In this document: positions 1 through 8,469 of the stretch, one piece after another | Position numbering within the stretch: position 1 is the first letter of the stretch | How the letters are laid out: every line of letters starts with the position of its first letter | Origin: JAUILH01 sp964230215 | GTDB taxonomy: Bacteria > Bacteroidota > Bacteroidia > Flavobacteriales_D > JAUILH01 | Direction: 5' to 3' | Length of the DNA: 64,000 nt | NCBI GenBank assembly: GCA_964230215.1 | Contig: CAXRGQ010000014.1 | Span: 186,001 to 250,000, forward strand | The notes under the pieces: model-generated | What the model saw: the letters and a program-made list of their open reading frames with translations, nothing else | Database searches by the model: none | What the model was told of the DNA's origin: nothing | Made by a program: the position numbers and the translations under genes

Positions 1-264
1 TTCAATGAATGTGCTTTTTCCAACGCCAGGTACTCCAGTAATACCAATGCGCTTAGCTTTTCCTGTATGCGGCATTAGTTTATCGAGTATTTCCTGTCCT
101 TGCTGTCTCTTTTGAGGATTTGTGCTCTCAAGAAGCGTTATGCTAGTAGCCAATGATTGTAAATCACCTTTAAGTACACCATCAACTAATGTGCTAATAT
201 CCAATTGGGAACGGTTGTTCCTAATCTTATTAATCGACTTTTGGATGGCATCTTTTTTACTCAC
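1..264 (-). CDS. meaB: MeaB-type methylmalonyl-CoA mutase chaperone GTPase, 3' part outside window
   Basis: Only the first 88 residues are visible; the gene runs off the left edge. The reading begins at a GTG (264-262) and includes LESTNP followed by a Walker A loop GVPGVGKS at residues 77-84, the arrangement of the MeaB/ArgK G3E GTPases. Family knowledge: MeaB binds methylmalonyl-CoA mutase, gates loading of adenosylcobalamin and protects or rescues the enzyme using GTP. The only ATG nearby is out of frame (ATG immediately followed by TGA), so GTG is the best start. It lies 25 bases downstream of the secreted protein gene and is probably the last visible member of the minus-strand run starting at 2741. 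Its partner mutase genes are at 5026-8435 on the other strand. Confidence 0.9.
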   Translation of the reverse strand, partial: MSKKDAIQKSINKIRNNRSQLDISTLVDGVLKGDLQSLATSITLLESTNPQKRQQGQEILDKLMPHTGKAKRIGITGVPGVGKSTFIE

Positions 265-289
265 ATCTCAAAAGTAATCAATCTAGATT

Positions 290-967
290 TTACTGGTCAT
301 CACTGTCGTCAGATTCTTCATCCGACTCATCACTTTCATCCGTCGAACTATCTGTGTCATCTGAGCTTTCACCATAGATTTCTTTTCTCACACCTTTCCA
401 CGTTAAGTCACCAGCAGCGTAGAATTCAGCGAACTCAGGGTGCGCCATTTCTTTTAATAGTTTAAAGGCATTTTCTCCATAGAAATAGTCGATTTGTGAG
501 CCCACGTTGAAGAACATTTTTAGGAAAGCGTATTGTTTATCTGTGGCGTTGTATTTTCCACCCCAGCCCTCTGGTCCGTGCTCGTATGGATGTGCCTTGT
601 AACGCAGTTTCCATAGGTTCTCCATGGCCAGACAATCACATCCTCTGAATACTTTTTTATCGTATTTGAGGTAATCCGCATCATATAAAATCCAGCAACT
701 ATCTACCTCATATTCTGCAAATAGATTCTTAAGTTTTTTATTAGCAGGGTTCATCTCAATGCCACCAGCATATTGGATCCATTTTTGACGTGTGCACGGA
801 ATAGTTCCTACCACTTTCTCATTCTGAACTTTAACTATGGCAAATGATATTAAATCACCGGTATGATTGGGCATCAAATTGAATCCCAGGTGATATTCTA
901 CATCATTTTGTGCCTTAACCTGCGAAAGAGATAGAATGAGTATAAGTGATGATAATAGTTGTTTCAT
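290..967 (-). CDS. Secreted hypothetical protein with acidic Ser/Asp/Glu tail
   Basis: No family recognised. The start at 967 gives a good signal peptide (basic start MKQLL, hydrophobic core, cleavage near VKAQ, residues 19-20); an upstream ATG adds eight residues that spoil it. The mature part is about 205 residues, rich in Tyr and Trp, with cysteines around residues 75-110, and ends in roughly 25 residues that are almost all Ser, Asp and Glu. The gene overlaps the stop of a small membrane ORF by four bases (ATGA) and is followed 25 bases later by meaB, which suggests cotranscription. The product is probably periplasmic or outer-membrane associated. Its function is unknown. Confidence 0.7.
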   Translation of the reverse strand: MKQLLSSLILILSLSQVKAQNDVEYHLGFNLMPNHTGDLISFAIVKVQNEKVVGTIPCTRQKWIQYAGGIEMNPANKKLKNLFAEYEVDSCWILYDADYLKYDKKVFRGCDCLAMENLWKLRYKAHPYEHGPEGWGGKYNATDKQYAFLKMFFNVGSQIDYFYGENAFKLLKEMAHPEFAEFYAAGDLTWKGVRKEIYGESSDDTDSSTDESDESDEESDDSDDQ

Positions 968-1128
968 TGTTTTTTCTTGATGATGAACCACACTAAAATT
1001 AGCAAAAAGAATACCAAGACTGCACTTAAAACAATATTCTTTACTAAAATGGCTGAAACCAGAATGGCTGGTATAAACAGTATGATTAAGATGTGCGCGA
1101 CACCGTTATATTTTTTATCGTTAAAAAT
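964..1128 (-). CDS. Putative 54-residue two-helix membrane protein with non-ATG start
   Basis: The space between the cyclo-ligase and the secreted protein is an open minus-strand frame ending in TGA at 966-964, which overlaps the ATG of the next gene as ATGA. The peptide has a short polar start (FNDKKYNG), two hydrophobic stretches at about residues 12-29 and 31-50, and a KKKQ end, typical of small inner-membrane proteins. The frame is open back to a TAA near 1152 but contains no ATG, GTG or TTG. The most sensible start is ATT at 1128, which overlaps the stop of the cyclo-ligase by eight bases; ATC at 1131 is the alternative. Overlaps at both ends argue for a real coupled gene. The start codon is inferred. 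Confidence 0.45.
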   Translation of the reverse strand: MFNDKKYNGVAHILIILFIPAILVSAILVKNIVLSAVLVFFLLILVWFIIKKKQ

Positions 1129-1675
1129 GATAGGAAAGATTAGGGGTAAGTATCCTATTTAGCGGGATGTCATGTTCAGCTATGCCTTCAACATCAACTG
1201 CTTCATCAAACAAACTTAAGCCAATCTTAATACAGTCCGCCCGGCATTTAGACAAGAAATCATCATAATAACCTTTGCCATAACCAACGCGGTGTCCGTC
1301 TAAGTTGAAAGCCAATAGTGGCACCAAAACAATGTCGATTTCTTTTTCTGTGACTACTCTCCCGCCCGATGGCTCAGGTATACCCCAGTCATTAAATTCG
1401 AACGGAACATTAGTGTCATACTCGAAATGCTTCATTTCAATCCGTCCCAAAGTGGTTTTGGAGAGCACCCAATTAATGTCATCCCATTGTAACAAAGGGA
1501 AGGTGTCTATCTCATTAAAGCGTTTAATTGATAAGAAGCTATGCACAGATTTACCTGGTAGCAGGTAGGTCTCACGCAAACGAGCGTAGAGTTTTCCCTC
1601 TCTATTGAGCTTTTCGTTGCTATCAAGCTGCTTGCGTTTTTTCTGGTAATATGTCCGAACTTGAGCTTTTGTCAT
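1121..1675 (-). CDS. 5-formyltetrahydrofolate cyclo-ligase (copy 1)
   Basis: ATP-dependent conversion of 5-formyl-THF to 5,10-methenyl-THF in the cytoplasm, recycling folate stored as or inhibited by the 5-formyl form. At 184 residues it has the usual family length. It shows the basic N-terminal helix with RTYYQKKRKQL, the central VPLLAFN segment and the diagnostic VGYGKGYYDDFL loop at about residues 130-141 that binds ATP and folate. The start ATG overlaps the stop of the TauE gene by four bases (ATGA), so translation is probably coupled. A second, divergent member of the same family is encoded at 45045-45590. Confidence 0.92.
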   Translation of the reverse strand: MTKAQVRTYYQKKRKQLDSNEKLNREGKLYARLRETYLLPGKSVHSFLSIKRFNEIDTFPLLQWDDINWVLSKTTLGRIEMKHFEYDTNVPFEFNDWGIPEPSGGRVVTEKEIDIVLVPLLAFNLDGHRVGYGKGYYDDFLSKCRADCIKIGLSLFDEAVDVEGIAEHDIPLNRILTPNLSYHF

Positions 1676-2445
1676 TTCTCCATCAGACCTAAAATTAAGG
1701 CAATTGAGAATAAGATGATAGCAATCGCGACAAAATAGTGCAGAAGTTGATAACTTAATTTTTTAAGGTAAAGTTTACCTAAGATTGAACCCACTAAGGC
1801 TGGGATAACGCCGGCCATGATGTAAGAGATATTATTTTCGATGGTAGAAAACGAAATATCTTGAAAATAGGTGCCAATACGTGTAAAGTCGATGAGCATT
1901 GACACAGCGATTCCTGTTCCGATAAATACCTCTTTCTTAAGGTTGAGTTTTAAGAGAAAGGATGATCTCAAAGCGCCTTGATGTCCAGATAATCCGCCGA
2001 AAAACCCGCTTAAGAAACCTCCAAACGCCAACATTTTTTGGTTAACCTTGAAATGTAGTTTAGGCACTAATTCAGCAATTGCGAATGCTATGAGGAGGGC
2101 TCCAATAATACAGTTGATAAGTTGAATCGAGTAGTTATTGTCGCCAATCGAATAGGATGCAAGCTTACTACTCGGCAACAGATTTAGCACAAAAGCACCT
2201 AAAAAAGCACCTGCTATGGCGGTAATCCCGAATAGCACTAATACCTTTTTGTCAATCTCCCTCAACATAATAATGGTCTTAAACACATTGTTGAGGAGAT
2301 GCACTATGGCAGTAAGAAGAATGGCTTCTCTAATTGGAAAAAACTGAAGGAATACAACGGTTAACAATGTTCCCAAGCCGAAACCCGAGAAGAAAGTGAG
2401 CAATGATGCTCCCAAGGCCGTAACTCCAATTAGAATATATTCCAT
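1672..2445 (-). CDS. TauE/SafE family sulfite exporter-like membrane permease
   Basis: A 257-residue, very hydrophobic protein with about eight predicted membrane segments. The two-half layout and the glycine-rich GGFLSGFFGGLSGHQGALR segment in the middle are typical of the TauE/SafE (DUF81) family, which moves sulfite, sulfonates or other organic anions across the inner membrane. The substrate cannot be read from sequence. It starts two bases after the YbaB-like gene and overlaps the cyclo-ligase by four bases, so the three are almost certainly in one transcript; no functional link between them is evident. Confidence 0.88.
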   Translation of the reverse strand: MEYILIGVTALGASLLTFFSGFGLGTLLTVVFLQFFPIREAILLTAIVHLLNNVFKTIIMLREIDKKVLVLFGITAIAGAFLGAFVLNLLPSSKLASYSIGDNNYSIQLINCIIGALLIAFAIAELVPKLHFKVNQKMLAFGGFLSGFFGGLSGHQGALRSSFLLKLNLKKEVFIGTGIAVSMLIDFTRIGTYFQDISFSTIENNISYIMAGVIPALVGSILGKLYLKKLSYQLLHYFVAIAIILFSIALILGLMEK

Positions 2446-2447
2446 GT

Positions 2448-2741
2448 TTACATACCCGGCATAAAGTTACGAGCGGCCCCCTGCATTTCTGCATTATTGA
2501 CATTTTCCGCATTATCAAGCGCACGTGTTATTGCAAGGCTTACCAAATCTTCCAAAGCTTCTTTATCACCGATTATGCTATCATCAATCGAAACATCCAA
2601 TAATTTGCGGTTTCCATTCATAGTGACTACTACCAAACCATTTTCTGCTTCACCCTTTACAGAGATGTTGTCTAGTCTTGCTTTGCTAGCTTCCATGGCT
2701 TCTTTCATGGCACCTAACTTACCCATCATATCTCCAAACAT
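2448..2741 (-). CDS. YbaB/EbfC family nucleoid-associated protein
   Basis: Small (97-residue) DNA-binding protein of the YbaB/EbfC fold: an N-terminal helix with MFGDMMGKLGAMKEAME, a central beta sheet with VKGEAENGLVVVTMNG, and a C-terminal helix with NAEMQGAARNFMPGM. Family members are dimers that bind DNA in a tweezer-like way and act as minor nucleoid proteins, often next to recombination genes; no recR or dnaX is adjacent here. The start at 2741 (MFGDMM) matches the family; an upstream ATG at 2774 would add eleven unconserved residues. It is the first gene of the minus-strand run and faces pruA across about 180 bases that presumably hold both promoters. Confidence 0.88.
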   Translation of the reverse strand: MFGDMMGKLGAMKEAMEASKARLDNISVKGEAENGLVVVTMNGNRKLLDVSIDDSIIGDKEALEDLVSLAITRALDNAENVNNAEMQGAARNFMPGM

Positions 2742-2922
2742 AATTCTACTTTTTGGCAAAAATAGAGCAGACATCTTTCTATAACAAACATGTTAGCATT
2801 AAATCATATTTAAATTCATGATTTGTTGAAAGACAGATTTGAAACAATTATTACATAGTATCTGTCAGATATTGACTAGTTTTACAATGAATAATTAGTC
2901 TAACAATAAAACACAAGATATT

Positions 2923-4548
2923 ATGCCAAAAGGGGTTTATGAAGTTCCATTTCCAATGAACGAACCAGTTTGGGGGTATGCACCCGGATCAGCTGAAAGA
3001 GAAGAGTTATTAAACACATATAAGGAGATGTACAACAGCACAATTGATGTGCCTATGTATATCGGTGATCAAAAAGTCACTACTGGGAATAAAGTGCCAA
3101 TGTCTCCACCGCATGACCACGCGCATGTTCTGGGACACTTTAACATGGGAGATGCCTCTCACGTTGAAAAAGCAATTGATGCTGCTTTGGCAGCTCGAGA
3201 TAAATGGGCAGCATTGCCTTGGGAGCAGAGAGCAGCGATTTTCTTGAAAGCAGCAGATTTATTGGCTGGACCTTTCAGAGCAAAAATGAACGCCTCTACA
3301 ATGTTAGCACAGTCTAAGAATGTAATGCAAGCGGAAATTGATGCGGCATGCGAGCTAATTGACTTCTTTAAGTTCAATGCGCACTACATGCAAACAATTT
3401 ATGAGCAACAACCAGGGTCGAATGAAGGTATGTGGAACAGATTAGAATATAGACCTCTTGAAGGTTTTGTATTTGCTATTACACCGTTCAACTTTACGTC
3501 AATTTGTGCAAACCTTCCTGCAGCAGCAGCTATGATGGGGAATGTTGTGGTTTGGAAACCAGCGGAAACTCAAATGTATTCGGCACAAGTGATTATGGAA
3601 TTATTCCAAGCTGCTGGTTTGCCTGATGGTGTTATCAATATGATTACAGTAGACGGTCCAGTTGCTGGAGACGTTATTTTTAAGCACAGAGATTTTGCTG
3701 GGCTTCACTTTACGGGGTCTACGGGTGTATTTAGACACTTATGGAAAGAAATAGGTAATAACATTGAAAAGTACCGTTCTTATCCAAGAATAGTAGGTGA
3801 GACTGGAGGAAAAGATTTTATCGTTGCGCATAAATCAGCAAATCCAGCTGAAGTGGCAACAGGCATTTCTCGCGGTGCATTCGAGTTCCAAGGGCAAAAA
3901 TGTTCAGCGGCATCCAGAGCGTATATCCCATCAAACATGTTTGATGAGGTAATTGCTCAAGTGAAGAAAGATGTGGAGTCATTTAAAATGGGTAGTCCAG
4001 AAGATCCATCTAACTTTATTAATGCAGTGATTGATGAAAGAGCATTCGATAAGATTGCTGGCTACATAGATTACATTAAAGAACAGAATGATGCAGAAAT
4101 CATTGTTGGTGGAAATTATGATAAATCAAAAGGATATTTCATTGAGCCAACGGTTGTAGTAACAACGAATCCAAAGTTCAGAACCATGTGTGAAGAGATT
4201 TTTGGACCAGTGATTACTATCTACAAGTATGATGCAAATGCATTTGAAGAAACTCTAAAGTTGGTAGACGAGACATCTGAGTATGCATTAACTGGAGCTA
4301 TATTCTCCGTTGATAGATATGCTATTGATACAGCGTATAAAATGTTGGAAAATGCAGCGGGTAACTTCTACATTAACGATAAACCAACAGGTGCTGTAGT
4401 AGGACAACAACCATTCGGTGGAGCTAGAGGTTCTGGTACCAACGATAAAGCAGGTTCTTACTTGAATTTATTGCGTTGGGTATCTCCAAGAACAATCAAG
4501 GAGACATTTGTGCCGGCAACGGATTACAGATATCCTTTCTTAGGATAA
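2923..4548 (+). CDS. pruA: L-glutamate gamma-semialdehyde dehydrogenase (P5C dehydrogenase)
   Basis: Oxidises glutamate 5-semialdehyde (the open form of pyrroline-5-carboxylate) to glutamate with NAD+, the second step of proline breakdown. At 541 residues it has the size of the monofunctional enzyme. The aldehyde dehydrogenase signature is complete: the nucleotide-binding FTGSTGVFR around residue 266, the general-base glutamate in GETGGKD at Glu293, and the nucleophile in GQKCSAASR at Cys327. The C-terminal GGARGSGTNDKAG and LRWVSPRT segments are typical of the P5CDH group rather than other aldehyde dehydrogenases. No proline dehydrogenase gene is in the window. A strong terminator follows directly. 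Confidence 0.96.
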   Translation: MPKGVYEVPFPMNEPVWGYAPGSAEREELLNTYKEMYNSTIDVPMYIGDQKVTTGNKVPMSPPHDHAHVLGHFNMGDASHVEKAIDAALAARDKWAALPWEQRAAIFLKAADLLAGPFRAKMNASTMLAQSKNVMQAEIDAACELIDFFKFNAHYMQTIYEQQPGSNEGMWNRLEYRPLEGFVFAITPFNFTSICANLPAAAAMMGNVVVWKPAETQMYSAQVIMELFQAAGLPDGVINMITVDGPVAGDVIFKHRDFAGLHFTGSTGVFRHLWKEIGNNIEKYRSYPRIVGETGGKDFIVAHKSANPAEVATGISRGAFEFQGQKCSAASRAYIPSNMFDEVIAQVKKDVESFKMGSPEDPSNFINAVIDERAFDKIAGYIDYIKEQNDAEIIVGGNYDKSKGYFIEPTVVVTTNPKFRTMCEEIFGPVITIYKYDANAFEETLKLVDETSEYALTGAIFSVDRYAIDTAYKMLENAAGNFYINDKPTGAVVGQQPFGGARGSGTNDKAGSYLNLLRWVSPRTIKETFVPATDYRYPFLG

Positions 4549-4570
4549 ACGAGACATATAATGTTTTTAC

Positions 4571-4605
4571 AAACCCTGTATGGTGATACCATACAGGGTT
4601 TTGTA
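4571..4605 (+). terminator. Intrinsic terminator after pruA
   Basis: Perfect 14-bp stem, AAACCCTGTATGGT at 4571-4584 pairing with 4588-4601, with a three-base GAT loop and a short T-rich tail. It lies 22 bases after the pruA stop. It also falls inside the long version of the next reading frame, which argues that the real divIC start is further down at 4678. Confidence 0.9.
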
Positions 4606-4677
4606 TTTAACGTGGGTCTGTTAGCAATTCTAGTCGTCGTTTCAATTTCAAAATCATTTCTACGCGATATTTGTAGT

Positions 4678-4965
4678 ATGAATGCCAAGTGGGTGCGCAT
4701 ATTATTGAACAAATACATGATAGTGTCTCTACTATTTGTGCTGCAATTGGTGTTGTTCGAAAGTATTGATGTGTTTTCCTTGCTCAATATGAAAGCAAAG
4801 GAACGCAAGTTGCGCATTGAAGTGAATAAACAAAAGGATAACATTGAGGAGATTAAAGAAGCTACTCAGAGTTTGAATGACGTAAAAGAAATCGAACGAT
4901 TTGCGAGAGAGAAGTATCACTTTAAGAAACCACACGAGCAAATCTTTGTAATATCGAACGAATAG
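4678..4965 (+). CDS. divIC: FtsB/DivIC-family septum formation initiator
   Basis: A 95-residue bitopic cell-division protein: a short cytoplasmic start (MNAKWVRILLNKY), one membrane helix at about residues 14-31, a coiled coil (KAKERKLRIEVNKQKDNIEE) at about 40-65, and a C-terminal ERFAREKYHFKKP motif typical of FtsB/DivIC proteins. Family members join FtsL and FtsQ/DivIB in the divisome and help activate septal wall synthesis. The frame is open back to an ATG at 4561, but that version would run through the pruA terminator and add a stretch with no family similarity; the ATG at 4678 is therefore chosen. Confidence 0.82.
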   Translation: MNAKWVRILLNKYMIVSLLFVLQLVLFESIDVFSLLNMKAKERKLRIEVNKQKDNIEEIKEATQSLNDVKEIERFAREKYHFKKPHEQIFVISNE

Positions 4966-5025
4966 TCCTCTCTATTTCTGCAATTTTCACATCATTTTAG
5001 TACCTTAGAGCCTCTAAATTTTACT

Positions 5026-6300
5026 ATGCAGGATACAGAATTTTATGGCTTTAATCCAGTCTCACATGAAGACTGGATAGAGAAAATAAAGACTGATTTG
5101 AAAGGAGCGAGTTTTGAAGAAAAATTGCTTCATCAAAGTGAGGATGGTATCGCTTGGTCAGCAGTGTACAAACGAGAACTTGTTGGGGATGATAATTATG
5201 TTCCGGGGGCGCTTCCTTATAAAAGAGGGACTAAACGAAACGGGAACGATTACGTAATTTCTCAGTCGTTTAATTTAGATGATAAAGAGACTAACAAGTA
5301 TATCCTTGATTTCTTAGTGAATGGAGGACAGGAGTTGATTTTGTCGGGAAATCCAAATAATCTAAAAGCGGCATTAGAAGGTGTGCACACTAATATGATT
5401 TCACTTGTTTGGAATGGTGAAATGAGCAGTGATGCAATGAGAGCTATAAGTGAAATTGAGGCAGAAGCATGGCATTTTTCTTTTGACCCTAATATAGAGC
5501 AGGGAGACATAGAAGAAGCTTCAAGTGCCGAGATAACAGGACTTAAGACACTCGTTTCCATTAAAGCAGATTCAATTCTAAATGCTGGCGGAGGCATTGT
5601 AAATGAGCTTTCATATGCACTCACTTTTGGGCACGAAACATTATATAAATTGATGAATTCGGGCTTAGCAATAGATGATGCCTCTGCAAAAATTCGGTTC
5701 CACTTTGCGTTTGGAATGAATTATCTGCAGGATATCGCTAAGATTAGAGCTTTTAGAGAAATGTGGGCGAATGTGATAAGTGCGTATTCACCAGAGCATA
5801 AGTGTTCGCACAACGCTATAATTCACGGCACAACCATGTTGTGGAATAAACTAGAGAAGGATATCAATAACAATCTGCTACGAGCTAGTTCGGAGAGCAT
5901 GTCTGCGGTGTTGAGTGGCGTGGATAGTTTTGAGGTAAGTCCGGTGAATTTGAGCAAAAACTCGGAAGCAACAAATAGACGACTAGCCAGAAATATAATG
6001 CACTTGGTAAACGAAGAATCGTATTTGAATCATGTGAGTGACCCATTGGCCGGTAGTTATGCCATAGAGAATCTTCACAGTGAGATTAGAGAGAAGGTGT
6101 GGTCTAAGTTCAGATCAATCGACGACTTGGACCTTGCGGACAAAATGAAGAGTATTCTTACGGCTACAGAGGATAACAAAAAAGCGATTATTGAAAATGT
6201 TAAAGCATCAAAACGTGTGCTCATTGGAGGGAATAAGTATCCTCAAGAAGGAGAGCAGTTTGATGCAGATAAGGATTTAAAATTTGTTGAATTGTCATGA
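5026..6300 (+). CDS. mutA: Methylmalonyl-CoA mutase small (beta) subunit
   Basis: Non-catalytic partner of the heterodimeric adenosylcobalamin-dependent mutase that interconverts methylmalonyl-CoA and succinyl-CoA, linking propionate metabolism to the TCA cycle. The protein resembles the mutase barrel (DPLAGSYAIE near residue 345, IRFHFAFGMNYLQDIAKIRA near 225) but has no cobalamin-binding DxHxxG motif and stops at 424 residues, as expected for a degenerate small subunit without a B12 domain. It overlaps mutB by four bases (ATGA), so the subunits are translationally coupled. Confidence 0.93.
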   Translation: MQDTEFYGFNPVSHEDWIEKIKTDLKGASFEEKLLHQSEDGIAWSAVYKRELVGDDNYVPGALPYKRGTKRNGNDYVISQSFNLDDKETNKYILDFLVNGGQELILSGNPNNLKAALEGVHTNMISLVWNGEMSSDAMRAISEIEAEAWHFSFDPNIEQGDIEEASSAEITGLKTLVSIKADSILNAGGGIVNELSYALTFGHETLYKLMNSGLAIDDASAKIRFHFAFGMNYLQDIAKIRAFREMWANVISAYSPEHKCSHNAIIHGTTMLWNKLEKDINNNLLRASSESMSAVLSGVDSFEVSPVNLSKNSEATNRRLARNIMHLVNEESYLNHVSDPLAGSYAIENLHSEIREKVWSKFRSIDDLDLADKMKSILTATEDNKKAIIENVKASKRVLIGGNKYPQEGEQFDADKDLKFVELS

Positions 6301-8435
6301 AGAAAGTATCGTTTAGAGACAAAGATTGTAAAGTAGAGAGTGATGTGGTGTCCAATGATACTGAACGCGAGCCATGGATGACCGAAGAAGGCATTCAGGT
6401 TAAATCCTACTACGCCGTAAAAGACATCAACAAAGCAGGGCATCTTGGCTACGTTTCGGGATTACCGCCTTACTTGAGTGGTCCGTATTCTACCATGTAT
6501 GCTATTAGACCATGGACAATTCGTCAATATGCAGGATTTAGTACGGCAGAAGAAAGTAATGCCTTTTATAGAAGGAACTTAGCGGCAGGTCAAAAAGGCT
6601 TGTCGGTTGCATTTGATTTAGCTACACATAGAGGTTACGATTCTGATCATGAAAGAGTAGTGGGAGATGTTGGTAAAGCAGGTGTAGCGATAGATTCTGT
6701 GTTGGATATGAAGATTCTATTCGACCAGATTCCTTTAGACAAGATGTCTGTTTCCATGACCATGAACGGAGCGGTTATTCCGATTATGGCGTTTTATATT
6801 GTGGCTGCTGAGGAGCAGGGTGTTGATAAGTCACTTTTATCTGGGACTATCCAGAACGATATTTTGAAGGAGTTTATGGTGCGCAATACGTATATCTATC
6901 CACCATTACCAAGCATGCGTATTATATCGGATATTTTCCAGTATACGAGTAATCACATGCCAAAATTCAACTCAATTTCTATCTCAGGTTATCACATGCA
7001 AGAGGCAGGGGCAACGGCAGATATAGAGTTGGCATACACCTTAGCAGATGGATTACAGTATTTAAGAACAGGTGTTGAATCTGGAATGGATATTGACAGT
7101 TTTGCCCCGCGTTTATCGTTTTTCTGGGCTATCGGAATGAATCATTTCATGGAAGTAGCCAAGATGCGTGCGGGAAGATTGTTATGGGCGAAATTGGTAA
7201 AACAGTTCAATCCAAAGAATCCAAAATCATTAGCATTAAGAACACATTGTCAAACAAGTGGTTGGAGTTTGACGGAGCAAGATCCTTTCAACAATGTAGG
7301 CAGAACGGCGATAGAAGCTATGTCTGCCGCTTTAGGAGGAACACAATCACTACACACAAATGCTTTGGATGAAGCGATTGCGCTGCCCACAGACTTTAGT
7401 GCACGCATTGCAAGAAACACCCAGTTGTTTGTTCAAGCTGAAACGGGCATTACGGACGTGGTAGACCCTTATGCAGGTAGCTACTATGTGGAATATCTAA
7501 CCGATCAATTAGTTGAAAAAGCGTGGAAACACATTGAGGAAATCGAATCACTAGGAGGGATGGCGAAGGCTATTGAGACAGGAGTGCCAAAAATGCGTAT
7601 AGAGGAAGCGGCTGCCAGAAAACAAGCTAGAATTGATTCTGGGCAGAATACTATTGTGGGGGTGAATAAATACACGATTGATGAGGATACCACTTTCGAT
7701 ATTCTTGAAGTAGACAACCAAAAAGTACGTGAGTCTCAAATTGCTCGTTTAAACGAAATGCGTGCGAACAGAGATGAGGATAAAGTGCAAGCTTGTCTTA
7801 AGAAAATTGAAGAATCAGCTAAGTCAGGTGAAGGCAACTTATTGGAATTAGCGGTGGATGCGGCAAGAGAGAGAGCAAGTCTTGGTGAGATTTCAGATGC
7901 CATGGAAACAGCTTTTGGCAGGTACAAAGCAAATATTAAATCTATTTCTGGTGTATATTCGTCTGAGTCTATGAACAACAATGATTTTTCGAAAGCAAGA
8001 GAGCTCGCAGATAAGTTTGCAAGTATTGATGGCAGACGTCCACGTATCATGGTCGCTAAAATGGGACAGGACGGTCACGATAGAGGGGCTAAGGTCATTG
8101 CGACATCCTTTGCTGATATTGGATTTGATGTAGATATAGGACCATTATTCCAAACGCCGAAAGAAGCGGCAAAACAAGCCGTTGAAAATGACGTGCACAT
8201 TTTAGGTGTATCATCATTAGCCGCTGGTCACAAAACACTGGTTCCGCAGGTTATTGAAGAATTGAAAAACTTAGGCCGTGAAGACATTATGGTAATAGCT
8301 GGAGGAGTTATTCCAAAACAGGATTACGATTATTTATATGATGTAGGGGTAGTAGGCGTTTTTGGTCCTGGAACCAAGATTCCAACAGCGGCCATAGAGA
8401 TTTTGGAAATATTAATTGAAGCCTACTCTAAATAA
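6297..8435 (+). CDS. mutB: Methylmalonyl-CoA mutase large (alpha, catalytic) subunit
   Basis: Catalytic subunit of methylmalonyl-CoA mutase, 712 residues. The N-terminal TIM barrel carries RPWTIRQYAGF and HRGYDSDHERVVGDVGKAGVA near residues 75-135; the C-terminal cobalamin-binding domain carries VAKMGQDGHDRGAK with the DxHxxG motif at Asp592-His594-Gly597, His594 being the expected lower axial ligand, followed by SxL (VSSLAAGH) and GGVIP. All key elements look intact. It is coupled to mutA by a four-base overlap. The MeaB chaperone is at the left edge on the opposite strand, so the full functional set is within about 8.5 kb but in separate transcripts. Confidence 0.97.
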   Translation: MKKVSFRDKDCKVESDVVSNDTEREPWMTEEGIQVKSYYAVKDINKAGHLGYVSGLPPYLSGPYSTMYAIRPWTIRQYAGFSTAEESNAFYRRNLAAGQKGLSVAFDLATHRGYDSDHERVVGDVGKAGVAIDSVLDMKILFDQIPLDKMSVSMTMNGAVIPIMAFYIVAAEEQGVDKSLLSGTIQNDILKEFMVRNTYIYPPLPSMRIISDIFQYTSNHMPKFNSISISGYHMQEAGATADIELAYTLADGLQYLRTGVESGMDIDSFAPRLSFFWAIGMNHFMEVAKMRAGRLLWAKLVKQFNPKNPKSLALRTHCQTSGWSLTEQDPFNNVGRTAIEAMSAALGGTQSLHTNALDEAIALPTDFSARIARNTQLFVQAETGITDVVDPYAGSYYVEYLTDQLVEKAWKHIEEIESLGGMAKAIETGVPKMRIEEAAARKQARIDSGQNTIVGVNKYTIDEDTTFDILEVDNQKVRESQIARLNEMRANRDEDKVQACLKKIEESAKSGEGNLLELAVDAARERASLGEISDAMETAFGRYKANIKSISGVYSSESMNNNDFSKARELADKFASIDGRRPRIMVAKMGQDGHDRGAKVIATSFADIGFDVDIGPLFQTPKEAAKQAVENDVHILGVSSLAAGHKTLVPQVIEELKNLGREDIMVIAGGVIPKQDYDYLYDVGVVGVFGPGTKIPTAAIEILEILIEAYSK

Positions 8436-8469
8436 TGTTCCGTTTTAGACTTTAATCATTATACAGACA

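Noticed and set aside
959..1162. Plus-strand 67-codon frame
   Set aside because: Antisense to the coupled minus-strand operon, with no supporting features; the minus-strand membrane ORF there is better supported.
4561..4677. Upstream extension of the divIC frame to ATG 4561
   Set aside because: It would run through a 14-bp terminator hairpin and adds a segment unlike FtsB/DivIC proteins.
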